NCBI RefSeq assembly: GCF_001574435.1
Contig: NZ_LOCN01000019.1
Coordinates: 135,472 to 199,471 of the forward strand
Source of the DNA: Moritella sp. JT01
GTDB taxonomy: Bacteria; Pseudomonadota; Gammaproteobacteria; Enterobacterales; Moritellaceae
Reading direction: 5' to 3'
Length of the DNA: 64,000 nucleotides
Positions 20,202 to 29,904 of this stretch are shown here, piece after piece. Under the pieces are notes generated by a model, which was not told where the DNA came from, made no database searches, and saw only the letters and a list, made by a program, of their open reading frames with translations. A program made the position numbers and the translations under genes. Each line of letters begins with the position of its first letter. The first letter of the stretch is position 1.

Positions 20202-21314
20202 CTATGCGTCTAACTCAACCAACACTGTCAGTAGCGCCTGCATGAACGTTTTATTTTCCAGTTCAGTACCAATGCTCACTCGCAAATGCTTTGTTAAACC
20301 ATAACCCGCAACAGGACGAACAATTACGCCCTTATGCAATAATGCTTGGTATACAATAGCCGGATCTTGAACAAGTTCCACGGTAATGAAATTACCTTTA
20401 GACGGTATATAACCAATACCCAGCTCACTGAAAAATGTTTCTAACACAGCTCGTTGTTCATTATTTAACGCCACACTCGCCGTTAAAAAATCATGATCAG
20501 ACAATGCTGCTTGCGCAGCCGCTAATGCAAAACTATTACAATTAAATGGCTGGCGAACACGGTTTAAAATATCCGCAATATCCGGATGTGACATGCTATA
20601 ACCAACACGTAAACCCGCAAGGCCATAGGCTTTAGAGAAAGTACGTGTAATGATTAGATTTGAAAACTGATTTAACCAAGTAATTGACGGCGCTTGTAGC
20701 TCTTTGTCAACGTATTCAAAATACGCTTCGTCCAACACAACAATCACGTCTTCTGGCACTTTACTTAAAAAGTCATACAAGGCTTCTGCGGTTAAAAACG
20801 TACCCGTCGGATTATTCGGATTGGCAATAAAGATAAGACGTGTGCGTTCTGTAATTGCGGCCAGCATTGCAGGTAAATCATGTCCCCAATCTTTTGCTGG
20901 TACAGCCACTCCCCTTGCTCCAATCGCTTGTGTCACTAATGGATAAACCACAAACGCATGCTCAGCAAAAATCACTTCATGCTCTGGCGTAACAAAGCTG
21001 CGAGCGATGAGTTCCAGTACGTCATTTGAACCATTACCTAAGGTAAATTGTGCTGGCGCAAGGTCGTATTTATCTGCTAGCGCTTGCTTTAGATAGAAGC
21101 CATTCGCATCTGGATAACGGGTGATACCCGATAGTTCTTTCTCTAATGCTGCTTTAACTAATTCACCTACACCCAATGGATTCTCATTCGATGCCAATTT
21201 AACAATATCTGTTAGCCCTAGTTCACGCTCTAATTCATCAGTCGGTTTTCCCGCTTGATAAGGGTGTAAACCTTGTACCCCTGTATTTGCTAAAGCAAAA
21301 AAATCACAACTCAT
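20202..21314 (-). CDS. hisC: Histidinol-phosphate aminotransferase family enzyme
   Basis: A 370-residue class I/II PLP aminotransferase. KLASNENPLG opens the conserved core, TRTFSKAYGLAGLRVGY holds the PLP lysine, and a conserved arginine follows near the C-terminus. Located between serC and aroA, away from a his operon; such HisC paralogues can act on imidazole-acetol phosphate and on aromatic keto acids, so a role in tyrosine/phenylalanine synthesis is possible (inference). Confidence 0.9.
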   Translation of the reverse strand: MSCDFFALANTGVQGLHPYQAGKPTDELERELGLTDIVKLASNENPLGVGELVKAALEKELSGITRYPDANGFYLKQALADKYDLAPAQFTLGNGSNDVLELIARSFVTPEHEVIFAEHAFVVYPLVTQAIGARGVAVPAKDWGHDLPAMLAAITERTRLIFIANPNNPTGTFLTAEALYDFLSKVPEDVIVVLDEAYFEYVDKELQAPSITWLNQFSNLIITRTFSKAYGLAGLRVGYSMSHPDIADILNRVRQPFNCNSFALAAAQAALSDHDFLTASVALNNEQRAVLETFFSELGIGYIPSKGNFITVELVQDPAIVYQALLHKGVIVRPVAGYGLTKHLRVSIGTELENKTFMQALLTVLVELDA

Positions 21315-21454
21315 AATAAATCCTTGTAGACGGCACTCTTATTTAATTGGCACGCTTGTCATCGACATTAATCATGCTCAACACATTTTTCCATTGCCTT
21401 TAAATACGTATTAATTGTTCTATTGCGAAGAACGCTTTCTTACTCTATTCGCGA

Positions 21455-22546
21455 TTAACGCTGTTGACGTTCGAATTTTTCCATAAAGCCAATAAGTGCT
21501 TTCACACCTTCGATTGGCATCGCGTTATAAATACTTGCGCGCATGCCACCGACAATACGGTGACCTTTTAATGCCATTAAATTCGCATCTTGAGATTGTT
21601 GTAAGAACGCCACATCCAGATCACTTGATGCTAATGTAAACGGCACATTCATTTTTGAACGGTTAACCGTCGCTACGTTATTACTGTAGAAATCGCTGCT
21701 ATCAATATAGCCATAAAGTAGCTTGGCTTTTTCTGCGTTAATTTCTTCGATAGCAGACAGGCCACCTTGTGCTTTTAACCACTTGAACACAAGTCCTGCT
21801 AAATACCAAGAATAGGTCGGCGGCGTATTAAACATCGAGTCATTTTCAGCCATCAACTTATAGTTAAAGATTGATGGGGTTTCTTGTTTGGCTTTGTCGA
21901 GCAGATCATCACGTACAATCACTACACCCAAACCTGATGGGCCGATGTTCTTTTGCGCACCCGCATAAATAATACCGAACTTGCTAATATCTAATGGTTT
22001 AGAAAGAATGTTTGATGACATATCAGCAACAAGCGGGATATCACCTGTGTCAGGAATATCATTAATCTCAATGCCTTCGATAGTTTCATTCGGGCAGTAG
22101 TGTACATAAGCCGTGTTTTTGCTTGATACTTGCCATTGTGATGCAGGTTTAACTGCAACAATACCGTCGGTACTTGGCATTAGAATATTTGATTCATTAA
22201 TCTGGCAGTATTTCTTACCTTCAACAACCGCTGATTTTGACCATTGACCCGTTAATAAGTAATCGGCTTCAGTTTTATCTCCAAGGATATTCAGGGGCAC
22301 TGCAGCAAACTGACCGCGCCCGCCACCTTGTGAAAAAATAACCTTGTAGTTGTCTGGTATCGCTAACAAATCACGCAGATCTTGTTCTGCTGCCGTCGCG
22401 ACAGCCATGTAGTCTTTACTACGATGACTGAGTTCCATTACCGATACGCCAGTATTATTCCAATTAATAAATTCTTTTTGGGCTTGTTCCATCACTGCAT
22501 GTGGCAACATTGCGGGACCAGCGCAAAAATTATAAGTCTGACTCAT
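21455..22546 (-). CDS. serC: Phosphoserine aminotransferase
   Basis: A 363-residue PLP enzyme making phosphoserine (and the pyridoxine precursor 4-phosphohydroxythreonine). [10 protein letters not shown] at the N-terminus and [17 protein letters not shown] with the PLP lysine are diagnostic. The ATG at 22546 is chosen because AAGGA lies eight bases before it; an earlier ATG two codons upstream is too close. Normally gyrA would lie near; here more than 40 kb of foreign DNA intervenes. Confidence 0.96.
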   Translation of the reverse strand: MSQTYNFCAGPAMLPHAVMEQAQKEFINWNNTGVSVMELSHRSKDYMAVATAAEQDLRDLLAIPDNYKVIFSQGGGRGQFAAVPLNILGDKTEADYLLTGQWSKSAVVEGKKYCQINESNILMPSTDGIVAVKPASQWQVSSKNTAYVHYCPNETIEGIEINDIPDTGDIPLVADMSSNILSKPLDISKFGIIYAGAQKNIGPSGLGVVIVRDDLLDKAKQETPSIFNYKLMAENDSMFNTPPTYSWYLAGLVFKWLKAQGGLSAIEEINAEKAKLLYGYIDSSDFYSNNVATVNRSKMNVPFTLASSDLDVAFLQQSQDANLMALKGHRIVGGMRASIYNAMPIEGVKALIGFMEKFERQQR

Positions 22547-22640
22547 ATCCATAATCCTTGTTAACAAAGCAGCTTAAACGTTTTAAACCCTTATTGAATG
22601 ACTATCTAATGTAAGCGATTAATGTTGTTTTTCAAAGCAA

Positions 22641-22919
22641 TTATTTAATTACCTTTATCGCCTTCTTAGGTAAAGCTGATCTCGTGAAAAAGATGACTAT
22701 TGTGCCGATAGCCATTGATAACATCGCCAATCCAAACTTAGCGTCGCTCCCTATTCCCATAATGAGTAAAAACAGACCGATAACAATAAGTAATGAGCCA
22801 GTGAACATCGATGCACGAGGATGTGTACTCACAAAATCAGTCTGTTTAGCCGATGTCTTTGAACCTTGATTTTTATGCGAATGCTTTGCTGCTTTACGTT
22901 TATGCTTTCTTGTTGACAT
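22641..22919 (-). CDS. Small membrane protein, unknown
   Basis: A 92-residue protein: a very basic, histidine-rich N-terminal 30 residues (MSTRKHKRKAAKHSHKNQ) followed by two hydrophobic helices and a short basic tail. The ATG at 22919 has GGAGTG upstream. Family not recognised. Lies between serC and the Nnr gene on the same strand. Confidence 0.6.
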   Translation of the reverse strand: MSTRKHKRKAAKHSHKNQGSKTSAKQTDFVSTHPRASMFTGSLLIVIGLFLLIMGIGSDAKFGLAMLSMAIGTIVIFFTRSALPKKAIKVIK

Positions 22920-22995
22920 AACACACTCCAAAATTGACGAATTTAATATGCTATTGATTACTTAAAATAATGATTATTTAAGATAATCATGGTCT

Positions 22996-24402
22996 TCACA
23001 GTCCTTTTACTCCCTCGATGATATCCATTGGTGTTAAAGCGTAATTATTCTTAGTATAGTTTTTAGCTGACATAGCGTGAGCGAGACTTGCCGTAATTGT
23101 CGCATTTATTACACTGTATCCTTGCGCTAACAATGCCGAAATCAATCCAGTTAGCACATCTCCGGATCCACCTTTACTCAGGGTATTACTTCCCAAAGGA
23201 TTGATGTAGATAATATTATTATAGGTGATAAGCGAGTTCGCGCCTTTTAACAACAGCACAGTTTTAGGATAATTTACAGCAAAGAGTCTTACATACTTGA
23301 ATCTATTATTTTGCAGTTCTGCTACGGTTATTTCTGCGAGTTTGGTTAATTTCAACAGAGAGCAGAACTCTTTAGGGTGTGGCGTTAACACCACATTTTC
23401 ATGATTTAAAACCGTTAGAATGATCTCGTCATGAAATAAATCTGCATCCACCACTTTTGGAATATCAATATCTAAAATCTGTTTCATTTCCGCTTTTATA
23501 AATTGGCCAAGTCCCATACCAACTGCGATCGCAGTACATTTTTCTGGCAGCGTATGCTGCTGCATAATATGAAACGGTATATTTACATTTTCATCTGTAA
23601 CCACAGTGACCAAACCTGCACCAAATGCAAAAGCGGCCTCCGCTGCAATGATCCCCGCCCCTGTTTTATTACCGACAATGACGCTTAAATGCCCAAATGA
23701 CCCTTTGTGCGAGTTTTGTTTTGTACGTAATGGCAATTGCATATCAAAGGGATCTAAAAGATAGGTATTAGTTGTCGTTTCATAAATACTGCGGTGCACA
23801 CCTAAGTCGCTGACAATAATACCTCCGGTATAATCCTTCGCGACGTCACTGTAAAGTTGCGTTTTTAACGCTCCCATAGTGATGGTTATGTTAGCGCAAA
23901 AACCGACAGTAGTTACTTTGCCCTGCTTATTTATTCCCGAAGGAATATCACAAGCAATTTTATGTCCCGGCCGAGAGTTTAGTCGAGTGATCAGACGTTG
24001 CGACTCATCATCCAGATCTCTGTTTAATCCGGAGCCAAAAAGGCAGTCGACAATAACATCGGGCCCATGTTCAAGTGATAGTTCAGATAAGCTATCGATG
24101 ATCTTAATACCTAAAAGCTTGGCTCTTTTATATTGCAGTTTTGCCATCGCCGATTTCACATGATACGGCATAAGTATATTGACATCGTATTGAGAGTATA
24201 AAAGTCTGGCAAGCGCTATTCCATCTGCACCATTATTGCCTGAGCCGCAAACGATAAGTACTTTTTCATTATTTGAAAACTTACCCTGTATATATTGCAT
24301 CATCGACGCAGCGGCATGCTCCATCAATAAATCTTCACTTAGCCCAAACTGATCTATACATCGCTTATCTAAAGCGTTCACGTCATCAAATACTTTTTGC
24401 AT
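22996..24402 (-). CDS. nnr: Bifunctional NAD(P)H-hydrate epimerase / ADP-dependent dehydratase
   Basis: A 468-residue two-domain repair enzyme for damaged NAD(P)H. The N-terminal YjeF_N epimerase domain shows VCGSGNNGADG and VDCLFGSGLNR; the C-terminal ribokinase-like dehydratase domain shows LTPHPKEF and the catalytic GSGDVLTG near residue 412. The start MQKVFDDVNALDKRC and compact length recall epsilonproteobacterial versions more than the usual gammaproteobacterial YjeF, suggesting horizontal transfer (inference from memory of the family). Confidence 0.85.
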   Translation of the reverse strand: MQKVFDDVNALDKRCIDQFGLSEDLLMEHAAASMMQYIQGKFSNNEKVLIVCGSGNNGADGIALARLLYSQYDVNILMPYHVKSAMAKLQYKRAKLLGIKIIDSLSELSLEHGPDVIVDCLFGSGLNRDLDDESQRLITRLNSRPGHKIACDIPSGINKQGKVTTVGFCANITITMGALKTQLYSDVAKDYTGGIIVSDLGVHRSIYETTTNTYLLDPFDMQLPLRTKQNSHKGSFGHLSVIVGNKTGAGIIAAEAAFAFGAGLVTVVTDENVNIPFHIMQQHTLPEKCTAIAVGMGLGQFIKAEMKQILDIDIPKVVDADLFHDEIILTVLNHENVVLTPHPKEFCSLLKLTKLAEITVAELQNNRFKYVRLFAVNYPKTVLLLKGANSLITYNNIIYINPLGSNTLSKGGSGDVLTGLISALLAQGYSVINATITASLAHAMSAKNYTKNNYALTPMDIIEGVKGL

Positions 24403-24448
24403 TCTATTACTCCATCACTGAGTATCTTTAGCCAAGTATGCTTTATGA

Positions 24449-25357
24449 TCAGCCCGCTTGCTTGGGTTTTAATGATCTTAGATTAAGGCTACCAAACACG
24501 TTAATTAATGCGCCCAGAATAATTAAACTGCCTCCAATCCAAGTCCACAGAGAAGGGACTTCGCTAAACAATAACCAACCGAATATAATTGAGAAAACAA
24601 CTTGCACATAAGAATAAGCCGTCGCTTTGCTCGCCACTTCTGTTTGCATGGCTTTGGTTAATCCCACCTGCCCTATTTGAGTGAAAATACCAATAAAAAT
24701 CAACAATACAAACGCTTCTGTATTAGGCATAACAAAATCATCACCGAGTAAGATTAATGACAAGGGTAATGCAACAAGTGGAAAATAAAATATAATCACA
24801 GAACTATCTTCGGTACCACTAAGACGCTTAACAATCACATAAGCAATCGCACTCCCCAACGCACCCAGCAGTGCAACTGCAACGCTGAATAAAGGTAACT
24901 CAGCAGTCCCTGAAAATGTCAGGCTTGGGCTAACAATAAGTAATAGCCCTATGATGCAAAACAGAATGCAGATAATAGTCGAGCGTTGAATACGTTCTTT
25001 AAGAAAAATCAAGGCGAGTATTGCCGTAAATACGGGATGTAAATATTGTAAAATAGTGGCCTCAGCTAAAGGCAGAGTCGTCACAGCGAAATAAACACAG
25101 ATGAGGGCTAATGAACCAACAGTACCACGCGCCATAAGTAGTTTTTTATTATTGCCCCAAACGGATATGCGTTTACGACGCACGTCCACGTAACTAATAA
25201 TTAATGAAACCATTGCTCTTGCTGCAACAATTTCAAAAACAGGAATACCATAAGTACTGACTAATTTAACAAAGCTCGTCATAATCGAAAAAGCCAATGC
25301 TGACATCAGCATGAACCTTACACTAACAGGGATATTTTTTATAAATTGAACTGGCAT
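24449..25357 (-). CDS. EamA/DMT-family transporter
   Basis: A 302-residue protein with ten predicted membrane segments arranged as two EamA repeats (drug/metabolite transporter superfamily; RhaT/YdcZ-like exporters). ATILQYLHPVFTAILALIFLKERI is the typical end of the first repeat and LLFSEVPSLWTWIGGSLIILGALI of the second. Substrate unknown. Divergent from ppiB. Confidence 0.85.
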   Translation of the reverse strand: MPVQFIKNIPVSVRFMLMSALAFSIMTSFVKLVSTYGIPVFEIVAARAMVSLIISYVDVRRKRISVWGNNKKLLMARGTVGSLALICVYFAVTTLPLAEATILQYLHPVFTAILALIFLKERIQRSTIICILFCIIGLLLIVSPSLTFSGTAELPLFSVAVALLGALGSAIAYVIVKRLSGTEDSSVIIFYFPLVALPLSLILLGDDFVMPNTEAFVLLIFIGIFTQIGQVGLTKAMQTEVASKATAYSYVQVVFSIIFGWLLFSEVPSLWTWIGGSLIILGALINVFGSLNLRSLKPKQAG

Positions 25358-25518
25358 AGGGAGTGATTAACTTCAGATGGTTAGAAAAAATGATCTTATA
25401 AAAAAAATTGCATAAATGAAAGTAGTTTTAAATACTCACGACTACAGTTTAGCGTTATGTTTGCGTATACTGCGCGATTAAATTAATACCAACACTAATA
25501 CAAAGATGGTGCAACAGA

Positions 25519-26010
25519 ATGATTATTTTTACCACGAACTTAGGTGACATCGAAATTGAACTGAATATGGAGAAAGCGCCTGTCACGTCAAAGAACTTTC
25601 TACGCTATTGCAAAGAAGGTTTTTATGAAGGTACTATTTTTCATCGCGTGATTAAAGACTTCATGATCCAAGGTGGTGGTTTTACTGAAAAAATGCAGGA
25701 AAAGAAGACTCGCCCAGCCATTGCTAACGAAGCTAATCGAGGCCTTAAAAATGTGATTGGTTCAATCGCAATGGCGCGTACAGATTCGCCACACTCTGCA
25801 ACAGCGCAGTTCTTTATTAACTTAGATGACAATGATTTTCTTGATCATACAGCGACGACAAATGCTGGCTGGGGCTACACGGCATTTGGTACTGTTACCG
25901 CGGGAATGGATGTAGTTAACATGATTGCATTTTCAAGAACCGCCACAGTAAAAGGCCATGAAGATGTACCGAGCGAAACTATCATTATTAAGAAAGTAGT
26001 TATTAAATAA
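25519..26010 (+). CDS. ppiB: Peptidyl-prolyl cis-trans isomerase B (cyclophilin)
   Basis: A 163-residue cytoplasmic cyclophilin without signal peptide. FHRVIKDFMIQGG and MARTDSPHSATAQFFIN are the active-site blocks. The last ordinary chromosomal gene before the accessory block; followed by an intrinsic terminator. Confidence 0.95.
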   Translation: MIIFTTNLGDIEIELNMEKAPVTSKNFLRYCKEGFYEGTIFHRVIKDFMIQGGGFTEKMQEKKTRPAIANEANRGLKNVIGSIAMARTDSPHSATAQFFINLDDNDFLDHTATTNAGWGYTAFGTVTAGMDVVNMIAFSRTATVKGHEDVPSETIIIKKVVIK

Positions 26011-26017
26011 TGCATTA

Positions 26018-26044
26018 GGATGCCATAACTTAATTATGGCATCC
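26018..26044 (+). terminator. ppiB terminator
   Basis: GGATGCCATAA pairs with TTATGGCATCC, followed by a modestly T-rich stretch. Confidence 0.7.
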
Positions 26045-26085
26045 TCGTATTATCATTTAGAGCGACTGCATCCCTATCTCATTAT

Positions 26086-26487
26086 TCAATCAAACTCTTG
26101 TTGCTGAGGTAAATCATCGGTGATGTCATGCCATGCAGCCTTACTCCCCACATAAACATGTCGTGTTGCTTTGACTTGCGGATCGGTATCAAGCGTACCA
26201 AAAGGGAAACCAAGTATGTCAGGATAAGCATCAAATTTAGTAAACAGACTCGAACCACATTCAGCACAAAAACCTTTATGTTCACCAGGTGAAGATTCGT
26301 AAAACTTAATGAATGTTTCACCTTGAAGAGTTTTCCAGCTCTCCGTTTTGATCTTGGCTCTGGTTCTAAATGCAGACGCGTGTAATTTACGGCACATACT
26401 ACAATGACAATTGAGTACATCGTCAAATTCGCCATCAATTTCGTATTGCACTTTATTACACAAACAACTTCCTTTGTTGATCATCAT
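26086..26487 (-). CDS. GFA/CENP-V family zinc protein (copy 1 of 4)
   Basis: A 133-residue Mss4-like zinc protein. GSCLCNKVQYE and CHCSMCRKLHASAF carry the zinc ligands and CAECGSSL a second cysteine pair, as in the glutathione-dependent formaldehyde-activating (GFA) family. True substrates of most members are unknown. Starts at tandem ATGs with AAGGAAG upstream and only 12 bp after the HAD gene stop, so co-transcribed. Same family as genes at 31835, 38498 and 57834. Confidence 0.85.
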   Translation of the reverse strand: MMINKGSCLCNKVQYEIDGEFDDVLNCHCSMCRKLHASAFRTRAKIKTESWKTLQGETFIKFYESSPGEHKGFCAECGSSLFTKFDAYPDILGFPFGTLDTDPQVKATRHVYVGSKAAWHDITDDLPQQQEFD

Positions 26488-26499
26488 TCTTCCTTAAAT

Positions 26500-26979
26500 T
26501 TATAGATTACATAATTCACTGAGGTGTTTAATTTGTTGATAACTTCCATTAACTTCTACCCGAGAGGCATCAGGCGTATACCAAATCGCATTCAATCCAG
26601 CCTCAACAGCTGGCACTATATCGCGATGTAATATATCACCGACCATGGTAACGTCACTTGCGTCAACACCAAGCGCCTCTACCACAGCTTGATAATAAGC
26701 AGCGGTTCCCTTGCCAATGCCTAAATTTGATTGGCAAAAAAATTCTAATATGTACCCATCAAGCCCAACGCGTTCAAATGCAGCTTTAATATCCTCTTCA
26801 CTTGAGTCCGCTGCGCCAGTCGCTACATAAAGTTTACAACCCTGTTGCGACAGTAAAGCCAACGTATCATGTGCACCGTTTATCGCCTCAACATGCTCCC
26901 AATTACACATCTTGCCTTTCATATGCGCTGGATTAACCATTAAGGTATCACCCCAATCAAACAGATAAATCTTAGCCAT
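26500..26979 (-). CDS. HAD-superfamily hydrolase
   Basis: A 159-residue small HAD phosphatase-like protein: motif I FDWGDTL (DWGDT; the first Asp is the nucleophile), a motif II ATGAAD segment, and MVGDILHRDIVPA as motif IV. The ATG at 26979 is chosen for the AAGGAG six bases upstream. Substrate unknown; phosphoglycolate-like small molecules are typical. Confidence 0.8.
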   Translation of the reverse strand: MAKIYLFDWGDTLMVNPAHMKGKMCNWEHVEAINGAHDTLALLSQQGCKLYVATGAADSSEEDIKAAFERVGLDGYILEFFCQSNLGIGKGTAAYYQAVVEALGVDASDVTMVGDILHRDIVPAVEAGLNAIWYTPDASRVEVNGSYQQIKHLSELCNL

Positions 26980-27075
26980 CACGCACTCCTTTCCGTTTAA
27001 CCGTTCCATATGATAAACATTAACATATTTACCTTCATAATCGTTTTATGCTTATTCTTTACGATAGAGGATATA

Positions 27076-27720
27076 TTAAGCTTTACATACAATAACATGC
27101 ACAAGTTTATCGACACTCTCGCCAGTATTACTTAAACCACGTTCAGTAAATTTATGGACACTTTCAATTTTAAAACCCACTTCGCGTAAAAGATGACAAG
27201 CACTAGAGTCATCATACAATTCAAAACCATATTTCACGAAAGGAAGGTTTTTCATAAACTCTCGGTTTCCGAAAGCAATACAGAAAGTGCCGGATGGCTT
27301 CAATACTCGTCGAATTTCAGAAAGATGTTCATAAGGTTTATCCCAAAAATATAAGGTGTGTACCGTAAACACCTTGTCAAAGTAACCATCTTCAAAAGGA
27401 AGATCCCGTGAGTCACCACACTCAAATTTAGCAATCCCTTTTCTAACCTGGGAGTCATTAAGCCTACTAGCCTCGGCAACGAGCGCTGTTGAAATATCGA
27501 TTCCCACATAATTAATGCCTTTGGCTTCTTGCAAGATCTCTTGCACGAATGCACCATTACCGGGTCCAATCTCTAGCACAACATTTTCGTCATTTAATTC
27601 TAATAGGTTTATGCATTCTCGATTAAGGTTATAGTTTGCCTTATTCATACTGATACCAACTTCAAGCGCTTTATCTCCGCTCGGACATCGAAGTTGAGAT
27701 GCTAAATGTTCAGGTTCCAT
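27076..27720 (-). CDS. Class I SAM-dependent methyltransferase
   Basis: A 214-residue methyltransferase with motif I VVLEIGPGNGAF near residue 48, the acidic motif II VGIDIS, and ECGDSRDLPFEDGYFDKVFTVHTLYFW typical of the Methyltransf_11 group. Substrate unknown. Own SD (AAGGGCG). No attC is recognisable on either side. Confidence 0.85.
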   Translation of the reverse strand: MEPEHLASQLRCPSGDKALEVGISMNKANYNLNRECINLLELNDENVVLEIGPGNGAFVQEILQEAKGINYVGIDISTALVAEASRLNDSQVRKGIAKFECGDSRDLPFEDGYFDKVFTVHTLYFWDKPYEHLSEIRRVLKPSGTFCIAFGNREFMKNLPFVKYGFELYDDSSACHLLREVGFKIESVHKFTERGLSNTGESVDKLVHVIVCKA

Positions 27721-27751
27721 ATTGAACGCCCTTATAAGTCATCAACAAAGT

Positions 27752-28348
27752 TTAAGTATGCTTTACCGCAATCACTGAAAAAGTATGCCAATGCTTGATT
27801 TTACCTATGGCCGTTTGCCCTTTTTCATCACGCTCATGAAATTCTATAATTTCAAACTCGCCAAACAAATTCAAGACTTGTTGCTTGTTCATGGGGTTTG
27901 TTGCACTACGATACCCAGCAGCCCAACTGTCATTCGCCCCCATAAAATCACCAGCAAACACACCACCTTGGACTAAACTGGATGATATTTTTATCCATGT
28001 GTTTTGAAACTCGCTAGGCTCGGCGAAGTAAAGACTCGAATGAGCCAAAACCAAACCACTCTTTGGGTAGTCATAATCTTCAAAACTATCACGAGATATG
28101 TCGACCAAAGCATTATCAGCAAAGCGTTCATGACAAATTGCTAACGCATCTTCATTAATATCAAAACCAGAAACTTGATATCCTAAATCACTCAGATAAT
28201 TAATATCACTTCCTATTCCACAGCCACAATCTGTTGCTGTTTTATAATTAGATGTGTTTAGCTTAACCGCGAATTCAGTGCTTGGTTTATGTTTACGCGT
28301 TAACGCCTTTTCGTAATATTGACGCCAAATGTCTGCATTTTGCTCCAT
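27752..28348 (-). CDS. Class I SAM-dependent methyltransferase
   Basis: A 198-residue methyltransferase: ATDCGCGIGSDINYL is motif I, VSGFDINEDALAIC motif II, and LVLAHSSLYF motif IV. Resembles small Tellurite-resistance/TehB-like methyltransferases in length, but no substrate can be assigned. Only 31 bp from the next methyltransferase, suggesting a shared transcript. Confidence 0.82.
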   Translation of the reverse strand: MEQNADIWRQYYEKALTRKHKPSTEFAVKLNTSNYKTATDCGCGIGSDINYLSDLGYQVSGFDINEDALAICHERFADNALVDISRDSFEDYDYPKSGLVLAHSSLYFAEPSEFQNTWIKISSSLVQGGVFAGDFMGANDSWAAGYRSATNPMNKQQVLNLFGEFEIIEFHERDEKGQTAIGKIKHWHTFSVIAVKHT

Positions 28349-28389
28349 GAAACCTGCTTATTTACTCTTGCTTAAGGCCATTATGATGA

Positions 28390-28740
28390 TTAAAAGATCA
28401 TGACATGATCGACTAAATATTTACTACCGTCCTGAATAAGCACCATTTCAGCAACAAATTCACCATTAACCTTAGTGAAATGCTGCTTCCAGATGAAAGC
28501 AATCGAATCAGGTCGGTTGAATATGGCAACAGGTTCTCGAACAGCGAAAAAGCCTTTTTCAGTTTGGTAACTTTTACAAACTTTATCTAGGTATTCAGGT
28601 GTAACAATATTTAGCATTCGCTGACTAAAATCTCGGGTATGTTTTGAATGCTCTATTTCGGTAGACCCATCCATCAGGTTATCCATGATCGGTGTTGCTA
28701 TGTCCCACAATTCTGCTTCTGACATACTTTCAAGCGTCAT
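28390..28740 (-). CDS. Hypothetical protein, possible NTF2/SnoaL-like fold
   Basis: A 116-residue protein with alternating beta-type segments toward the C-terminus (SIAFIWKQHFTKVNGEFVAEMVLIQDGSKYLVDHVMIF) that look like the sheet of an NTF2/SnoaL-type domain. Family not recognised. ATG after AGGCTATAAC; 9 bp from the LysE gene stop. Confidence 0.6.
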   Translation of the reverse strand: MTLESMSEAELWDIATPIMDNLMDGSTEIEHSKHTRDFSQRMLNIVTPEYLDKVCKSYQTEKGFFAVREPVAIFNRPDSIAFIWKQHFTKVNGEFVAEMVLIQDGSKYLVDHVMIF

Positions 28741-28749
28741 GTTATAGCC

Positions 28750-29376
28750 TTATTTTTGTGTAAGAATCATTGAACTGAAATATATCATAGCCGTGCCCGA
28801 GAGCCTTTGAACCCAATTCCCCATTTTGGTATTTTTAGCCGATGCTTTTATTTTCTCTATTGCTAAGGTTACGCCGACAAACCACATGAAAATGATACTG
28901 GCATGAATTGAAACTAACGAAAATGCATTTAAATACGAAAAATTGTCGGGCGATATAAATTGGGGAAAAGCCGCCAAGTAGAACATCGACACTTTGGGAT
29001 TTAGGATTTGAGTGATGAACCCTTCATTAAAATAACCGATTCCGTTTTTCTGAACGTTGATTTTTTTATTCGTTTCGGTATCGCTGTTCTTTGTTTTGTA
29101 AGAGCTAATAATTGCCTTTACGCCAATATAAAACAGATACCCAGCACCGAGTATTTTAATGATGAAAAACAACTCTGCTGATTGCATCAATAATGCCGAG
29201 AAGCCGAAAATAGACAGAGCGCCATGAAAGAAGGTTGCGGTCGTTAACCCGAAAATATTCAAGATTGAGGCCCGCTGCCCTTGTGACGATGCGGTTTTTA
29301 AAATCAACACGCCATTTGGGCCTGGTGATACAACTAAAAGTAACGCGATTAAGCTAAAAGCTAATATGTCATTCAC
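28750..29376 (-). CDS. LysE-family exporter (copy 1 of 2)
   Basis: A 208-residue, six-helix amino-acid exporter of the LysE/RhtB family: VSPGPNGVLILKTA after the first helix is the family signature, and GFITQILNPKVSMFYLAAFPQFI the mid-protein block. A GTG start with GGAGTAAATAATA upstream. A second LysE gene lies at 48866. Confidence 0.88.
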   Translation of the reverse strand: MNDILAFSLIALLLVVSPGPNGVLILKTASSQGQRASILNIFGLTTATFFHGALSIFGFSALLMQSAELFFIIKILGAGYLFYIGVKAIISSYKTKNSDTETNKKINVQKNGIGYFNEGFITQILNPKVSMFYLAAFPQFISPDNFSYLNAFSLVSIHASIIFMWFVGVTLAIEKIKASAKNTKMGNWVQRLSGTAMIYFSSMILTQK

Positions 29377-29461
29377 TATTATTTACTCCTTTTTAATGAC
29401 TATAAAAATATTCCTTCAATAACCAGTACACTTTGTAATATCGGTCTTCTAAGATAGGACG

Positions 29462-29890
29462 TTAATTAACTTGTTTACAGCCGGACTCAGCTGCAACTTT
29501 CAAACCCTTAAGGGTATGAGGTAAGCCTTTGCTAATTCCAGTTCCAATCAAACGACCAAATATTGGGGATAACAACCCTGTAAAAGACACCCTATGTAAA
29601 ACAGCTGTATCTTTTCCATTAGGTTCCAGTACATGCTCAAAGGTCATTTTACACAATGGCAAACGGCTAGTTACTGTGAATAATTTATCTTTCACAACTT
29701 CCATGAATAATATTTTAGATTCAGGGCCGCTTACAGGTTTTAATTTACCCATTGAGCCAACTTCAAATAGTCCATCGATAGATGCACTTTTAACATCAGG
29801 ATCCCATGATGACCAAGCACCCACATTTTCATAAATCGCGAATATATTTGCAGCCGATGCATTAATACTTATTCTATGTTCAAATTCCAT
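29462..29890 (-). CDS. SRPBCC (START-like) family protein
   Basis: A 142-residue protein with the polyketide-cyclase/SRPBCC pattern: FEHRISINASAANIFAIYENVGAWSSWDPDV at the N-terminus, a hydrophobic-ligand fold through the middle and a C-terminal long helix (GLPHTLKGLKVAAE). Ligand unknown. ATG 15 bp from the OsmC gene stop. Confidence 0.8.
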   Translation of the reverse strand: MEFEHRISINASAANIFAIYENVGAWSSWDPDVKSASIDGLFEVGSMGKLKPVSGPESKILFMEVVKDKLFTVTSRLPLCKMTFEHVLEPNGKDTAVLHRVSFTGLLSPIFGRLIGTGISKGLPHTLKGLKVAAESGCKQVN

Positions 29891-29904
29891 TCTGATTCCA
29901 CTTG

